Shown here in pieces: positions 1 through 6,958 of a stretch of 8,171 nucleotides of DNA. The position numbers and the translations under genes were made by a program. Location: NCBI GenBank assembly GCA_031127185.1, contig JARIET010000119.1:1-8171 (forward strand). The letters are read 5' to 3'. The notes beneath the pieces are model-generated. The model ran no database searches and was not told the DNA's origin. It saw only the letters and a list, made by a program, of their open reading frames with translations. Each line of letters begins with the position of its first letter. Position 1 is the stretch's first letter. This DNA comes from Gemmatimonadota bacterium (GTDB lineage Bacteria > Gemmatimonadota > Gemmatimonadetes > Gemmatimonadales > Gemmatimonadaceae).

Positions 1-2
1 AC

Positions 3-773
3 GCACCGAAGATCGTGAAGGAGATCCGCTTCGAGCACGTGGAGTTCGAATACCGCGAAGGCCGACCGGTCGTGAAGGATTTCGACGTCAGCGTGCGCGG
101 AGGTTCCGTCGTCGCACTCGTGGGCCGCAGCGGGGCTGGCAAGACAACGGTGACCGACCTCGTGGCGCGGTTCCACGATCCGTCACGCGGCCGCATCCTC
201 GTGAACGGAACCGACGTTCGCGACTACAAGCTGCGCACGTATCGCGACCTGTTGGCCATTGTGCAGCAGGATGTGTTTCTCTTCGATGGTTCCGTGCGCG
301 ACAACATCGCCTACGGCCGCCATCAGGCGACGGACGCCGAGGTGGAGGATGCCGCGCGGCGCGCGAATGCGTATGAGTTCATCGCCAAGCTACCCGACGG
401 ATTTGCAACCACGGTCGGTGAACGCGGGGTGAAGCTCTCCGGCGGCCAGCAGCAACGGCTTGCGATTGCGCGCGCGATCCTGGCCGATCCGCAGATCCTC
501 ATCCTCGACGAGGCCACAAGCAATCTCGATACCGAGAGCGAACAGCTGATCCAAGCCGCCATGTCGGCACTGCTCGCAGGGCGCACGACGTTCGTGGTGG
601 CGCACCGCCTTTCCACGGTGCGCCGCGCCGACCTCATTGTGTTGATGGAAGACGGTGCCATCACTGAGCGCGGCACGCACGACGAACTGATGGCCGCTCG
701 CGGCGGGTATTACGAGATGGTGCAGCGGCAGGCGGCGTCCACGCAGGAAGAGCAAGAAGCCGTACTGCGGTAA
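3..773 (+). CDS. ABC exporter ATP-binding domain (C-terminal part, gene runs off left edge)
   Basis: This is the nucleotide-binding domain of an ABC transporter, which hydrolyses ATP to drive export across the inner membrane. Counting from the GTG at 15, all motifs are present: Walker A GRSGAGKTT (37-45), Q-loop VQQD (83-86), signature LSGGQQQR (141-148), Walker B ILILDE with catalytic Glu166 (161-166), D-loop SNLD (169-172) and switch His197. The reading frame is open to the left edge (A-P-K-I-V before the GTG). The sequence there looks like the usual linker before the first NBD strand, so the GTG is probably internal. I infer a fused half-transporter of the MsbA/lipid-multidrug exporter type, of which about 250 residues are visible. 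The substrate cannot be told without the membrane domain. The gene ends with TAA at 771-773, 61 nt before the next gene on the same strand, which seems to have its own promoter. Confidence 0.95.
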   Translation, partial: APKIVKEIRFEHVEFEYREGRPVVKDFDVSVRGGSVVALVGRSGAGKTTVTDLVARFHDPSRGRILVNGTDVRDYKLRTYRDLLAIVQQDVFLFDGSVRDNIAYGRHQATDAEVEDAARRANAYEFIAKLPDGFATTVGERGVKLSGGQQQRLAIARAILADPQILILDEATSNLDTESEQLIQAAMSALLAGRTTFVVAHRLSTVRRADLIVLMEDGAITERGTHDELMAARGGYYEMVQRQAASTQEEQEAVLR

Positions 774-776
774 CTC

Positions 777-805
777 TTACCGCTGGCGCCGGCGCGCGGT
801 AGAAT
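777..805 (+). promoter_or_regulatory. Candidate sigma-70-type promoter for the BNR-repeat protein gene
   Basis: TTACCG (777-782) and TAGAAT (800-805) are separated by exactly 17 nt. The -10 box matches TATAAT at 5 of 6 positions; the -35 box is weak, at 3 of 6. The pair lies in the short gap between the ABC gene stop and the ATG at 835, giving a predicted leader of about 20-25 nt. GAGGA at 826-830, four nt before the ATG, is a rather close Shine-Dalgarno. The call rests on position and spacing only. Confidence 0.5.
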
Positions 806-834
806 CTCGGGAGCACACCCCACCCGAGGATCCG

Positions 835-3800
835 ATGCGTCCATTCCCCCGCCGCCTCTGTGTCGCAGGCAAGACGTTCTGCGTTGTCCTGATCGCCGCG
901 CTAACCTCGCGCGCCGCACCGCTCGCCGCACAAGCCGCTGCGAGCGCACAGGGCGCCAACGGCCCCGCCAGCGAACACTGGGAAAACCTCCGCTGGCGCC
1001 ACATCGGCCCCGAAGGCAACCGGTTCTCTGCTGCCGTCGGCGTGCCCGGCGACCCCCTCGTCTACCTCGTCGGCGCGGCGTCGGGCGGCATCTACAAGAC
1101 CACCGACGGTGGCGTGAACTGGCGCTCCGTGTTCGACGGCCATCCGGTGCAGTCCATCGGTTCACTGGCCATCGCCCGATCAGACAAGAATGTCATCTAC
1201 GCCGGAACCGGCGAGGGAAAAATCCGCAGCCATATCTCGCTCGGCCAGGGCGTGTACAAGTCGGTGGACGCCGGCGAAACGTGGAAGCTGATGGGATTGG
1301 AGAAGACGGGTCGCATTCCCCGGCTCGTGGTGCACCCCACCGATCCGAACGTCGCGCTCGTCTGCGCGCTTGGCACGGCCTATGGCCCGCAGCCCGAGCG
1401 CGGCATCTATCGCACCACGGATGGTGGCGCGACGTGGACGCAGGTGCTCTTTGTGGACCAGAACACCGGTTGCTCCGACATCGCGATGGACCCGTCCAAT
1501 CCGCGTGTGCTCTTTGCCGGAATGTGGCAACTCGAGATCAAGACCTGGGGTCGCGTGAGCGGCGGGCCGGGCAGCGGGCTCTTCGTTTCGCGCGATGGCG
1601 GCACCTCGTGGACGCGGCTCCGCGGCAACGGACTTCCCAGCAAGCCGGTCGGCAAGGTGGCGGTCGCCATCTCCCACTCCAATCCACAACGGGTGTATGC
1701 CCTCATCGAGACGGGCGACGGTGTGCCATGGAATGGGCAGGAGACCGAAAGTGGCCAGCTCTGGAGTTCCACCGACGGTGGCCGGCAATGGGCACTGATC
1801 AGCCGCGACCGGAATGCCATGGGCCGCGCGCACTACTACTCGCGCATGGCCGTGGCGCCGGACGATGAAGACGAGACCTACTTCCTCACGGCATCGTTCT
1901 CGAAGTCCATCGACGGAGGGCGCACAATCACGCCCATGGGGCAAGGCGCTGCACCCGGCGGCGACCACCACGACATCTGGATCGACCCGACGAATGCCGA
2001 TCGCAGCATCGTGGCGCACGACCAGGGACTCTCCATTACGCAGAACCGGATGAAGACTTGGTACCGCCAGCGCCTGACGAACGCGCAGATCTACCATGTC
2101 ACCGTGGATAACGCGATTCCGTACAATGTGTTCGGCAACAAGCAGGACGAGCCCACGTACCGCGGACCGAGCAATAGCCGCCTCGCGCAGGGGCGAATCC
2201 TCCGCGGCCAGTGGCACGCGGTGGGTGGCGGCGAGAGCGGCTGGGCGACACCCGACCCCGTCGATCCGAATATCGTCTGGTCGACGGCATCGGGTTCCGG
2301 AATGGTGGGCGGCATCGTGGTGCGGTTTGAGGTGGACCGTCGGATGGCGCGCGCGGTTGAAATCTGGCCGCAGCAGTCCAACGGACCTGCAGAGGGCGTG
2401 CGCTACCGGTTCATCTGGGACTCGCCGCTCACGATCTCGCCGCACGATCACAACACGATCTATGTTGGCAGCCAACACGTGCACCGCACGCGAAACGGTG
2501 GACAAAGCTGGGAAGTGATCAGCCCCGACCTCTCGCTCAACGACCGCAGCAAGATGGGCAGCTCGGGCGGGCTCACGCCCGACAACATCGGCGTGGAATA
2601 CGCCGGCGTGGTCTACTCCATCGCGGAGTCCCGCCTGCAACGCGGAACGATCTGGGCAGGCACGAACGACGGGTTGGTGCATATCACCCGTGACAGCGGC
2701 GCCACCTGGACGAACCTCACGCGCAACATCCCGAACCTGCCGCCTTGGGGTTCCGTGCGCAGTATCGTGCCGTCGCGATACGACGCGGCCACCGCATACC
2801 TCACGGTGGATTTTCACCAGATGGACAACCGCGACCCATTTGTCTATCGCACCACGGACTACGGCCGCAGCTGGCGGATGATCGTCAATGGCATCCCCAA
2901 GAGTCAGCTCAGCTACGCCAAGGTGATCTACGAGGACCCCGTCCGCCGCGGCATGCTGTATCTGGGCACGGAGAACGCGATCTACGTGACGTACGATCAC
3001 GGTGACAACTGGCTGCCCCTGCAAATGGACCTGCCAGCGGCACCCGTGTCGGGCATCCAGGTGCAGGAGCATTTCAACGACCTCGTGATTTCTACCTACG
3101 GCCGCGGGTTCTTTATTCTCGACGACCTGTCAGCGCTGCAGCAGCTGACTCCTGCGGTGATCGGTTCCGCCTCGCATTTCTTCTCGCCGCGCGCCGCGTA
3201 CCGGTTTCGGTTCATCACGCCGCCGTCCACGTCATACGATGACCCGACGCGCGGCTTCGACCCCACCTACGGCGCCAGCCTCAACTACTGGCTCAAGGCG
3301 CCGGCAGCGCAGCCGCCGCGCATGACGATCAGCGACGCACAGGGCCGGCTGGTGCGCACGCTCACGGGAACCAACAGGGCGGGCATCAACCGCGTCCACT
3401 GGGACCTGCGCGATGAACAGAGCGCGGAGACGCGGTTGCTCACTAGCCCGATGTACGCGCCACATATCGTCGCGGGCATTGGCGGGCGGCCCGCGCCGGG
3501 CGCCGGCCGCATTTCGCTGCTCGTCGCGCCGGGTACGTACACTGTGAAACTGACGGTCGGCGGCACCGAGCACACACGCACCGTGGAAGTACGGAAGGAT
3601 CCGAACACCGGTGGCACGCTCGCCGACATCGAGGCGCAGAACCGCATGCTGGCGGCCATTCGCGCCGACTTGAACGCCGGTGCGTCGGCCATCGGCCGGA
3701 TTGAGTCGGTGCGAGTGCAGCTCGAGGCGCTGCAACGCACGGTCACCGATGCTGAAGTGCGCACCTCTGCGGCGGCACTCGAGCAGAAGCTGATCGCGCT

Positions 3801-4086
3801 CGAGAACAACCTCCTCGAACTCCGAATGACCGGCGAAGGACAGGATGGCGTGCGCTGGGGCTCGCGCCTGATGTCCAAGTTGGGGTACCTGGCCAACGGG
3901 CTCGCTTCCAACGATTTCAGGCCGACGGATCAGCAGGTGGAGGTGCAGGTCATCCTGAACACACAAATGCGGGAACACCTCACCGCGCTCGACGCGATCC
4001 TCGGTGCGGACCTTGCCGCATTCAACGCCACATTGCGTGGCAAGAACATTCCGAATGTGGTGGGCGCACCGCGGATCGTTCCGTAG
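835..4086 (+). CDS. Secreted BNR/sortilin (VPS10)-like beta-propeller protein, 1083 aa
   Basis: This is a large exported repeat protein of the type automatically named 'glycosyl hydrolase', 'WD40/YVTN/BNR-like' or 'VPS10 domain' protein. Residues 1 to about 34-38 form a signal peptide (Arg-rich start, hydrophobic 15-24, Ala-rich cleavage region). Ten Asp-box motifs (S/T-x-D-x-G-x-x-W) have their Asp or equivalent at 91, 145, 196, 254, 314, 360, 554, 620, 675 and 721. The sixth lacks the Trp (Ile365) and the seventh has Asn554 instead of Asp. A conserved-looking GGDHHDIWIDP segment (375-385) lies between them. Together they suggest one or two beta-propellers over about residues 50-765. Then come a FlgD/Ig-like stretch (about 829-918, with WDLR and APGTYTVKL) and a helical, partly coiled-coil tail (about 930-1060). 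Asp boxes are structural and do not prove catalysis, and no sialidase active site was recognised. It is probably periplasmic or extracellular; ligand unknown. Start chosen from the signal peptide and GAGGA at 826-830. Confidence 0.9.
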   Translation: MRPFPRRLCVAGKTFCVVLIAALTSRAAPLAAQAAASAQGANGPASEHWENLRWRHIGPEGNRFSAAVGVPGDPLVYLVGAASGGIYKTTDGGVNWRSVFDGHPVQSIGSLAIARSDKNVIYAGTGEGKIRSHISLGQGVYKSVDAGETWKLMGLEKTGRIPRLVVHPTDPNVALVCALGTAYGPQPERGIYRTTDGGATWTQVLFVDQNTGCSDIAMDPSNPRVLFAGMWQLEIKTWGRVSGGPGSGLFVSRDGGTSWTRLRGNGLPSKPVGKVAVAISHSNPQRVYALIETGDGVPWNGQETESGQLWSSTDGGRQWALISRDRNAMGRAHYYSRMAVAPDDEDETYFLTASFSKSIDGGRTITPMGQGAAPGGDHHDIWIDPTNADRSIVAHDQGLSITQNRMKTWYRQRLTNAQIYHVTVDNAIPYNVFGNKQDEPTYRGPSNSRLAQGRILRGQWHAVGGGESGWATPDPVDPNIVWSTASGSGMVGGIVVRFEVDRRMARAVEIWPQQSNGPAEGVRYRFIWDSPLTISPHDHNTIYVGSQHVHRTRNGGQSWEVISPDLSLNDRSKMGSSGGLTPDNIGVEYAGVVYSIAESRLQRGTIWAGTNDGLVHITRDSGATWTNLTRNIPNLPPWGSVRSIVPSRYDAATAYLTVDFHQMDNRDPFVYRTTDYGRSWRMIVNGIPKSQLSYAKVIYEDPVRRGMLYLGTENAIYVTYDHGDNWLPLQMDLPAAPVSGIQVQEHFNDLVISTYGRGFFILDDLSALQQLTPAVIGSASHFFSPRAAYRFRFITPPSTSYDDPTRGFDPTYGASLNYWLKAPAAQPPRMTISDAQGRLVRTLTGTNRAGINRVHWDLRDEQSAETRLLTSPMYAPHIVAGIGGRPAPGAGRISLLVAPGTYTVKLTVGGTEHTRTVEVRKDPNTGGTLADIEAQNRMLAAIRADLNAGASAIGRIESVRVQLEALQRTVTDAEVRTSAAALEQKLIALENNLLELRMTGEGQDGVRWGSRLMSKLGYLANGLASNDFRPTDQQVEVQVILNTQMREHLTALDAILGADLAAFNATLRGKNIPNVVGAPRIVP

Positions 4087-4096
4087 TGATCAAATT

Positions 4097-4148
4097 GAAT
4101 CAGGCGGCTCTGGCGAGCTGATCCGCCCGAGCCGCCTGATTCGATTTT
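4097..4148. terminator. Hairpin terminator between converging genes
   Basis: A perfect 14-bp inverted repeat (4097-4110 with 4129-4142, arm GAATCAGGCGGCTC) encloses an 18-nt loop. It is followed on the plus strand by GATTTT, so it fits a Rho-independent terminator for the BNR-protein gene ending at 4086. On the minus strand the stem is followed only by AATTTGA, so it may also end the minus-strand gene stopping at 4183, but more weakly. Confidence 0.8.
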
Positions 4149-4182
4149 GACGTTGCTGTGGCGGCGCGTTACCGCGCCGACA

Positions 4183-5139
4183 CTACTTCCGACCGAACTT
4201 CGCGCGCCCCGTCTCCACCGCCGCGAACGCGTTCGAGTCTCTGCGCTGCAGGATGTGCACCATCCAGCCCTCAGCGAGCCGCTGTTCCATCTCGGCAGGC
4301 GTGTTGGTCGGGAAGCCGCAAGGAACCTTGAACTCCTTGCACGCGGCGAGAATCGTCGCGGCGGCCGCCGCGCGACCCGCCGGATCGTCACGATAGACGC
4401 CGCCCATCGTGCCCCACCCCGCAAAAATCTGTCCCACGCCCGGCTCGGCAGCGATTTCACGCGCTTTGGCCACGCCTTCCTTGCTCTCGATGATGACGCT
4501 GATGAAGAGCTCACCATTCTTGTTGAGTGGCCAAATGTCGGCCCTCTTCTTGTACTGATCGACGCTGAGTCCCCAGTACGCCGCAGCAGCCGCGAGTCCG
4601 GTATCAGGCCGCGTTCCGCCGGCCGAGGCGAAGCGCATCGCCTTGACCACGTCGCGCACTTCCTGCGCCGACTCCACCTGCTCCATCGACACACTCACAT
4701 GACCGGCGTTGAGCTGGCGGATGATGTTGTTCCTGACGCGCCCGGCGGTGTCCGTGTGCCAGATGCCGATCTTCGCCGAGAACGGATGCGTGCGCATGGA
4801 ACCGCCCGCCTTGGTGATCTCTTCCATGTACCTCAGGAAGGTCTCGGAGGTGCCTGAGGTGTACAGGTAGTCGGCGCGCTTGTAGCCGACCGTTTCCTTG
4901 GCAGCGTCAGCGAGGTTGATCTCGGGCGGCGGCGTCACCGGAGCGGCTGGAGCGGCGCCCCCGCGGCCACCGCGTGCGCCGCCGGCAGTGATGCGCGGAT
5001 GCGCGATGCCGAAGATCGGCAAGCCCTTTTCCTGCGCCGCGATGATCGGGTTCATCCGGTCCGCGACCTGCGCGGACGCCGCACTCGGCGCCGTGCTGAG
5101 AATCGTGACCGTCGCTGCCAACGTGAAGAGTGCGCGCAT
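4183..5139 (-). CDS. Exported HpcH/HpaI aldolase/citrate lyase-like protein, 318 aa
   Basis: This protein resembles the HpcH/HpaI class II aldolase (PEP/pyruvate-barrel) family, whose members cleave 2-oxo-hydroxy acids to pyruvate plus an aldehyde in the cytoplasm. This copy is unusual in having a signal peptide (residues 1-23, ending SAASA before Gln24) and a Gly/Arg/Ala/Pro-rich linker (53-72). Family-like segments are VSMEQVESAQEVRDVVKAMR (150-169), GGTRPDTG (174-181), ISVIIESKEG (213-222) and GVGQIFAGWGTMGG (234-247). By eye against E. coli HpaI recalled from memory, Glu218 matches metal ligand Glu149. The second ligand Asp175 falls at Thr244, and the Asp42/His45 dyad at Ser95/Ser98. Ordinary aldolase chemistry is therefore doubtful. 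The ATG has GAGG (5146-5149) six nt upstream. It is the last of four minus-strand genes for exported proteins, 88 nt after the PEBP gene. Family assignment is fairly sure; function is unknown. Confidence 0.85.
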   Translation of the reverse strand: MRALFTLAATVTILSTAPSAASAQVADRMNPIIAAQEKGLPIFGIAHPRITAGGARGGRGGAAPAAPVTPPPEINLADAAKETVGYKRADYLYTSGTSETFLRYMEEITKAGGSMRTHPFSAKIGIWHTDTAGRVRNNIIRQLNAGHVSVSMEQVESAQEVRDVVKAMRFASAGGTRPDTGLAAAAAYWGLSVDQYKKRADIWPLNKNGELFISVIIESKEGVAKAREIAAEPGVGQIFAGWGTMGGVYRDDPAGRAAAAATILAACKEFKVPCGFPTNTPAEMEQRLAEGWMVHILQRRDSNAFAAVETGRAKFGRK

Positions 5140-5182
5140 CTGTAGCCTCGTATCGCAGTTGAATGTGCAGTTGCCATTTACC

Positions 5183-5217
5183 TCTACCGCCTACTGCAAA
5201 CCGCCTACCGCCTACTG
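5183..5217 (-). repeat. Degenerate heptamer tandem repeat (CAGTAGG/CGGTAGG)
   Basis: Read on the minus strand, five heptamers follow without a break: CAGTAGG, CGGTAGG, CGGTTTG, CAGTAGG, CGGTAGA. They fill the gap between the PEBP gene and the aldolase-like gene, ending about 45 nt before the latter's ATG. Heptameric tandem repeats of this look are known in several bacterial phyla as short dispersed arrays between genes. No spacer structure is present, so this is not CRISPR. Confidence 0.7.
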
Positions 5218-5227
5218 GTTGTTGCCG

Positions 5228-5932
5228 TCACGGCGCCGCCCGCCTGTACGTCCCCATCAGCACCGCCTTCCCCCGAATCCGGCCTTTCATCGCGTCCCAC
5301 ACCGCCTGCCGCGTGACGGCCGTGCTGGCGATGCCGGCCTGAATATTGATGTTCGCGTCGAGCGCGTAGAGTTCAAAGAGGTAGTGATGCGGCGGACCGT
5401 TCGCCGGCGCCGCCGGTCCGCGATAGTACGGGCCGCTCACGCTCAACTGGCGGAGTTGGGGAGCTGCGGCTCCGCGACCCCCTCCACCACCCGCTGGCGC
5501 GGTGCCGGGAGGTCCGCCGGCCACCTGCACTGGTGCTGAGACCGGGATCGAACCCTGCGGCAGTCCCTCGGGCAACGAGAGCATCGTGCCGGGGATTCCC
5601 CAGACCATCCAGTGCAGAACATCGGCCGTGCCATCACCGCTCACCGCGTCGATGTCGCGCATGATGAGCACAAAGCTCACGGTGGAGTCGGGTGCGCCAC
5701 TCCACGAAAGCGGAGGTGAGGCGTCGTGCCCCGGCTGTGCGTGCTTGTCCGGAATCGCACCGCCGTCGGTGAACGCGCTCGACGTCAGCTGCATCACACG
5801 AATCCCACCGCGGCCACCCCGTCCCTGCGCAGACGCATCGGTCGGAGCGCCTGAGAACAGGATGAGCGCGGTGAGGGCGATCACGCCAAGCCGCAGCGCG
5901 GCAGGCGGTACCAAGCCGGTGCGATTCATCAT
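5228..5932 (-). CDS. Exported PEBP (YbhB/YbcL-like) family protein, 234 aa
   Basis: This is a phosphatidylethanolamine-binding-protein fold protein of the bacterial YbhB/YbcL type. Such proteins bind small anionic ligands, and their physiological role in bacteria is poorly defined. A signal peptide covers residues 1-35 (hydrophobic 15-27, cleavage likely after ASA before Gln36), followed by GRGGRGG. PEBP motifs appear in order: GGAIP (57-61), SPPLSWSGAP (72-81), RDID (92-95, usually DPD), LHWMVWGIP (106-114), LPEG (120-123) and GPPHHYLFELYALD (179-192). A Gly/Ala/Pro-rich insert (about 138-158) splits the region before the PPH motif. The ATG at 5932 overlaps the TGA of the DUF1028 gene as ATGA. 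A second ATG follows directly at 5929. No Shine-Dalgarno is visible, which points to translational coupling. The frame stays open upstream to 6091, but that part lies inside the DUF1028 gene and lacks signal-peptide character. Confidence 0.92.
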   Translation of the reverse strand: MMNRTGLVPPAALRLGVIALTALILFSGAPTDASAQGRGGRGGIRVMQLTSSAFTDGGAIPDKHAQPGHDASPPLSWSGAPDSTVSFVLIMRDIDAVSGDGTADVLHWMVWGIPGTMLSLPEGLPQGSIPVSAPVQVAGGPPGTAPAGGGGGRGAAAPQLRQLSVSGPYYRGPAAPANGPPHHYLFELYALDANINIQAGIASTAVTRQAVWDAMKGRIRGKAVLMGTYRRAAP

Positions 5933-6798
5933 TTGAAGGTCGCCGGCTGAAGCTTGCGCCAGGCATCGTACTTGACGCGCAGCGTCTTCACCGGATTCAG
6001 GTTCTCGCCGGGCTTGATTGCGTTTGGCCCGGTGAATCTGGGCTGTGCAACGGTGAGATACATCTTGTACTTGCCGTTGTTGTGCGCCCACGTGGTATCG
6101 CTCATTCGCGGCGTGCCCTCACCAAGTGCATCGCCGCGCTCAGACATCAGGATGTATGCGATGTATGACGTTCGCCCCTCGCAGGGGTTGAGCGGCTTCG
6201 ACCCATCGGCCGGCAGTGGCGGGCAGACACAGCGGCTGTCACCGCCGTAAAGGTCGGCCGTCTCCAGCGCAGCCATCACCCGATCGGTAATGGCGCCGTT
6301 CGTGCTCAAGAAAGCACGCACGGCATTTGGAATCACTTCGCCCGGGCGAAGAATGTTGCCCTGGATCGAGTAGTAGATCTGCGTGCCGGGCACCTGGCCC
6401 TGCATGTCCTGCGCCACGTATCCGTTGCTCAGCCCTGAGTGGCCGGCCATGCGGCCTTTGAGATCCAGGATGCCGAACTGCCGCGATTGAAAGGACGGAT
6501 CCGCCGAAAGCATCTCAATGATCCGCTTGGGATCCGTGCCTTTCCTGAGTTCTTCGTAAACGAGCATCTGGTTGGCGTGTGTGCCGTCTACCCCAGCTTG
6601 GCAGGCCGCGATGCCGAAGCCCGGAACCACAACGGCCTGCACACCCATCAGGAATCGGTCGTTGCTGTCTACACAGGTCGCACTCGCAATGACAATGCGC
6701 CCCGTCGCGAGATCCACGGCAATTACGGACCACGTGGCCTGAGCCATGCTCGGCAGCAGACAGAGCGCGGCCAATGCGCGCAGGAAGAATCGTTTCAT
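5929..6798 (-). CDS. Exported DUF1028 family protein (Ntn-hydrolase-like), 289 aa
   Basis: The sequence after the signal peptide fits DUF1028, a family of unknown function thought to share the Ntn-hydrolase fold. Family-type segments are WSVIAVDLATGRIVIASAT (23-41), the region around GIAACQAGVD (62-71), FGILDLKGRMAGHSG (108-122), IQGNIL (145-150) and YGGD (184-187). A signal peptide covers residues 1-21 (MKRFF start, hydrophobic 8-15, ending MAQA). The predicted cut leaves Thr22 as the mature N-terminus. After YGGD an inserted loop carries Cys190, Cys192 and Cys206, before YIAYILM (212-218) resumes the usual family pattern; Cys42 and Cys66 are also present. The ATG at 6798 is preferred over an in-frame GTG at 6804, because GGA lies eight nt before it and the signal peptide begins there. 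The gene overlaps the PEBP gene by four nt. A large palindrome precedes it. Substrate unknown. Confidence 0.9.
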   Translation of the reverse strand: MKRFFLRALAALCLLPSMAQATWSVIAVDLATGRIVIASATCVDSNDRFLMGVQAVVVPGFGIAACQAGVDGTHANQMLVYEELRKGTDPKRIIEMLSADPSFQSRQFGILDLKGRMAGHSGLSNGYVAQDMQGQVPGTQIYYSIQGNILRPGEVIPNAVRAFLSTNGAITDRVMAALETADLYGGDSRCVCPPLPADGSKPLNPCEGRTSYIAYILMSERGDALGEGTPRMSDTTWAHNNGKYKMYLTVAQPRFTGPNAIKPGENLNPVKTLRVKYDAWRKLQPATFK

Positions 6799-6843
6799 GC
6801 TCACGTTCCGAAAGTGGTGAAAGGTCTCGGTTCCAAGCGTGAA

Positions 6844-6931
6844 TCATCAAGCCAAAGCAAGAGCATCAATCGAATGAATCCAACACATGTGGCTGATTCA
6901 TTCGATTGATGCTCTTGTTCTTGCCTGATGA
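6844..6931. repeat. 88-bp near-perfect palindrome in the gap between two genes
   Basis: Arms of 37 bp (6844-6880 and 6895-6931) match at 33 positions, and the inner 23 bp (6858-6880 with 6895-6917) are perfect. The 14-nt centre (6881-6894) contains CACATGTG on the same symmetry axis. As minus-strand RNA, two of the four mismatches become G-U pairs, slightly favouring folding of that transcript. No T-run follows on either strand, so it is not a standard Rho-independent terminator. The arms are visibly richer in A+T than the surrounding genes. It lies between the creatininase-like gene and the DUF1028 gene and could act as attenuator, processing site or remnant mobile palindrome. Confidence 0.9.
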
Positions 6932-6958
6932 AGTGCCCCGTAGGCCGAGACGCCAGCG

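Noticed and set aside
1180..3072. 630-codon open frame on the minus strand inside the BNR-protein gene
   Set aside because: It is a His/Arg/Val-rich antisense shadow of a G+C-rich gene. It has no recognisable domain, and the plus-strand frame has signal peptide, repeats and promoter.
4147..4857. 236-codon plus-strand open frame opposite the aldolase-like gene
   Set aside because: Begins inside the terminator region, has no recognisable motif and is antisense to a recognised family member.
5183..5217. Possible CRISPR array
   Set aside because: Units are 7 nt, contiguous and without spacers.
5933..6091. N-terminal extension of the PEBP protein to a start at 6091
   Set aside because: The extra 53 residues overlap the DUF1028 coding sequence, lack family similarity and would bury the signal peptide that begins at 5932.
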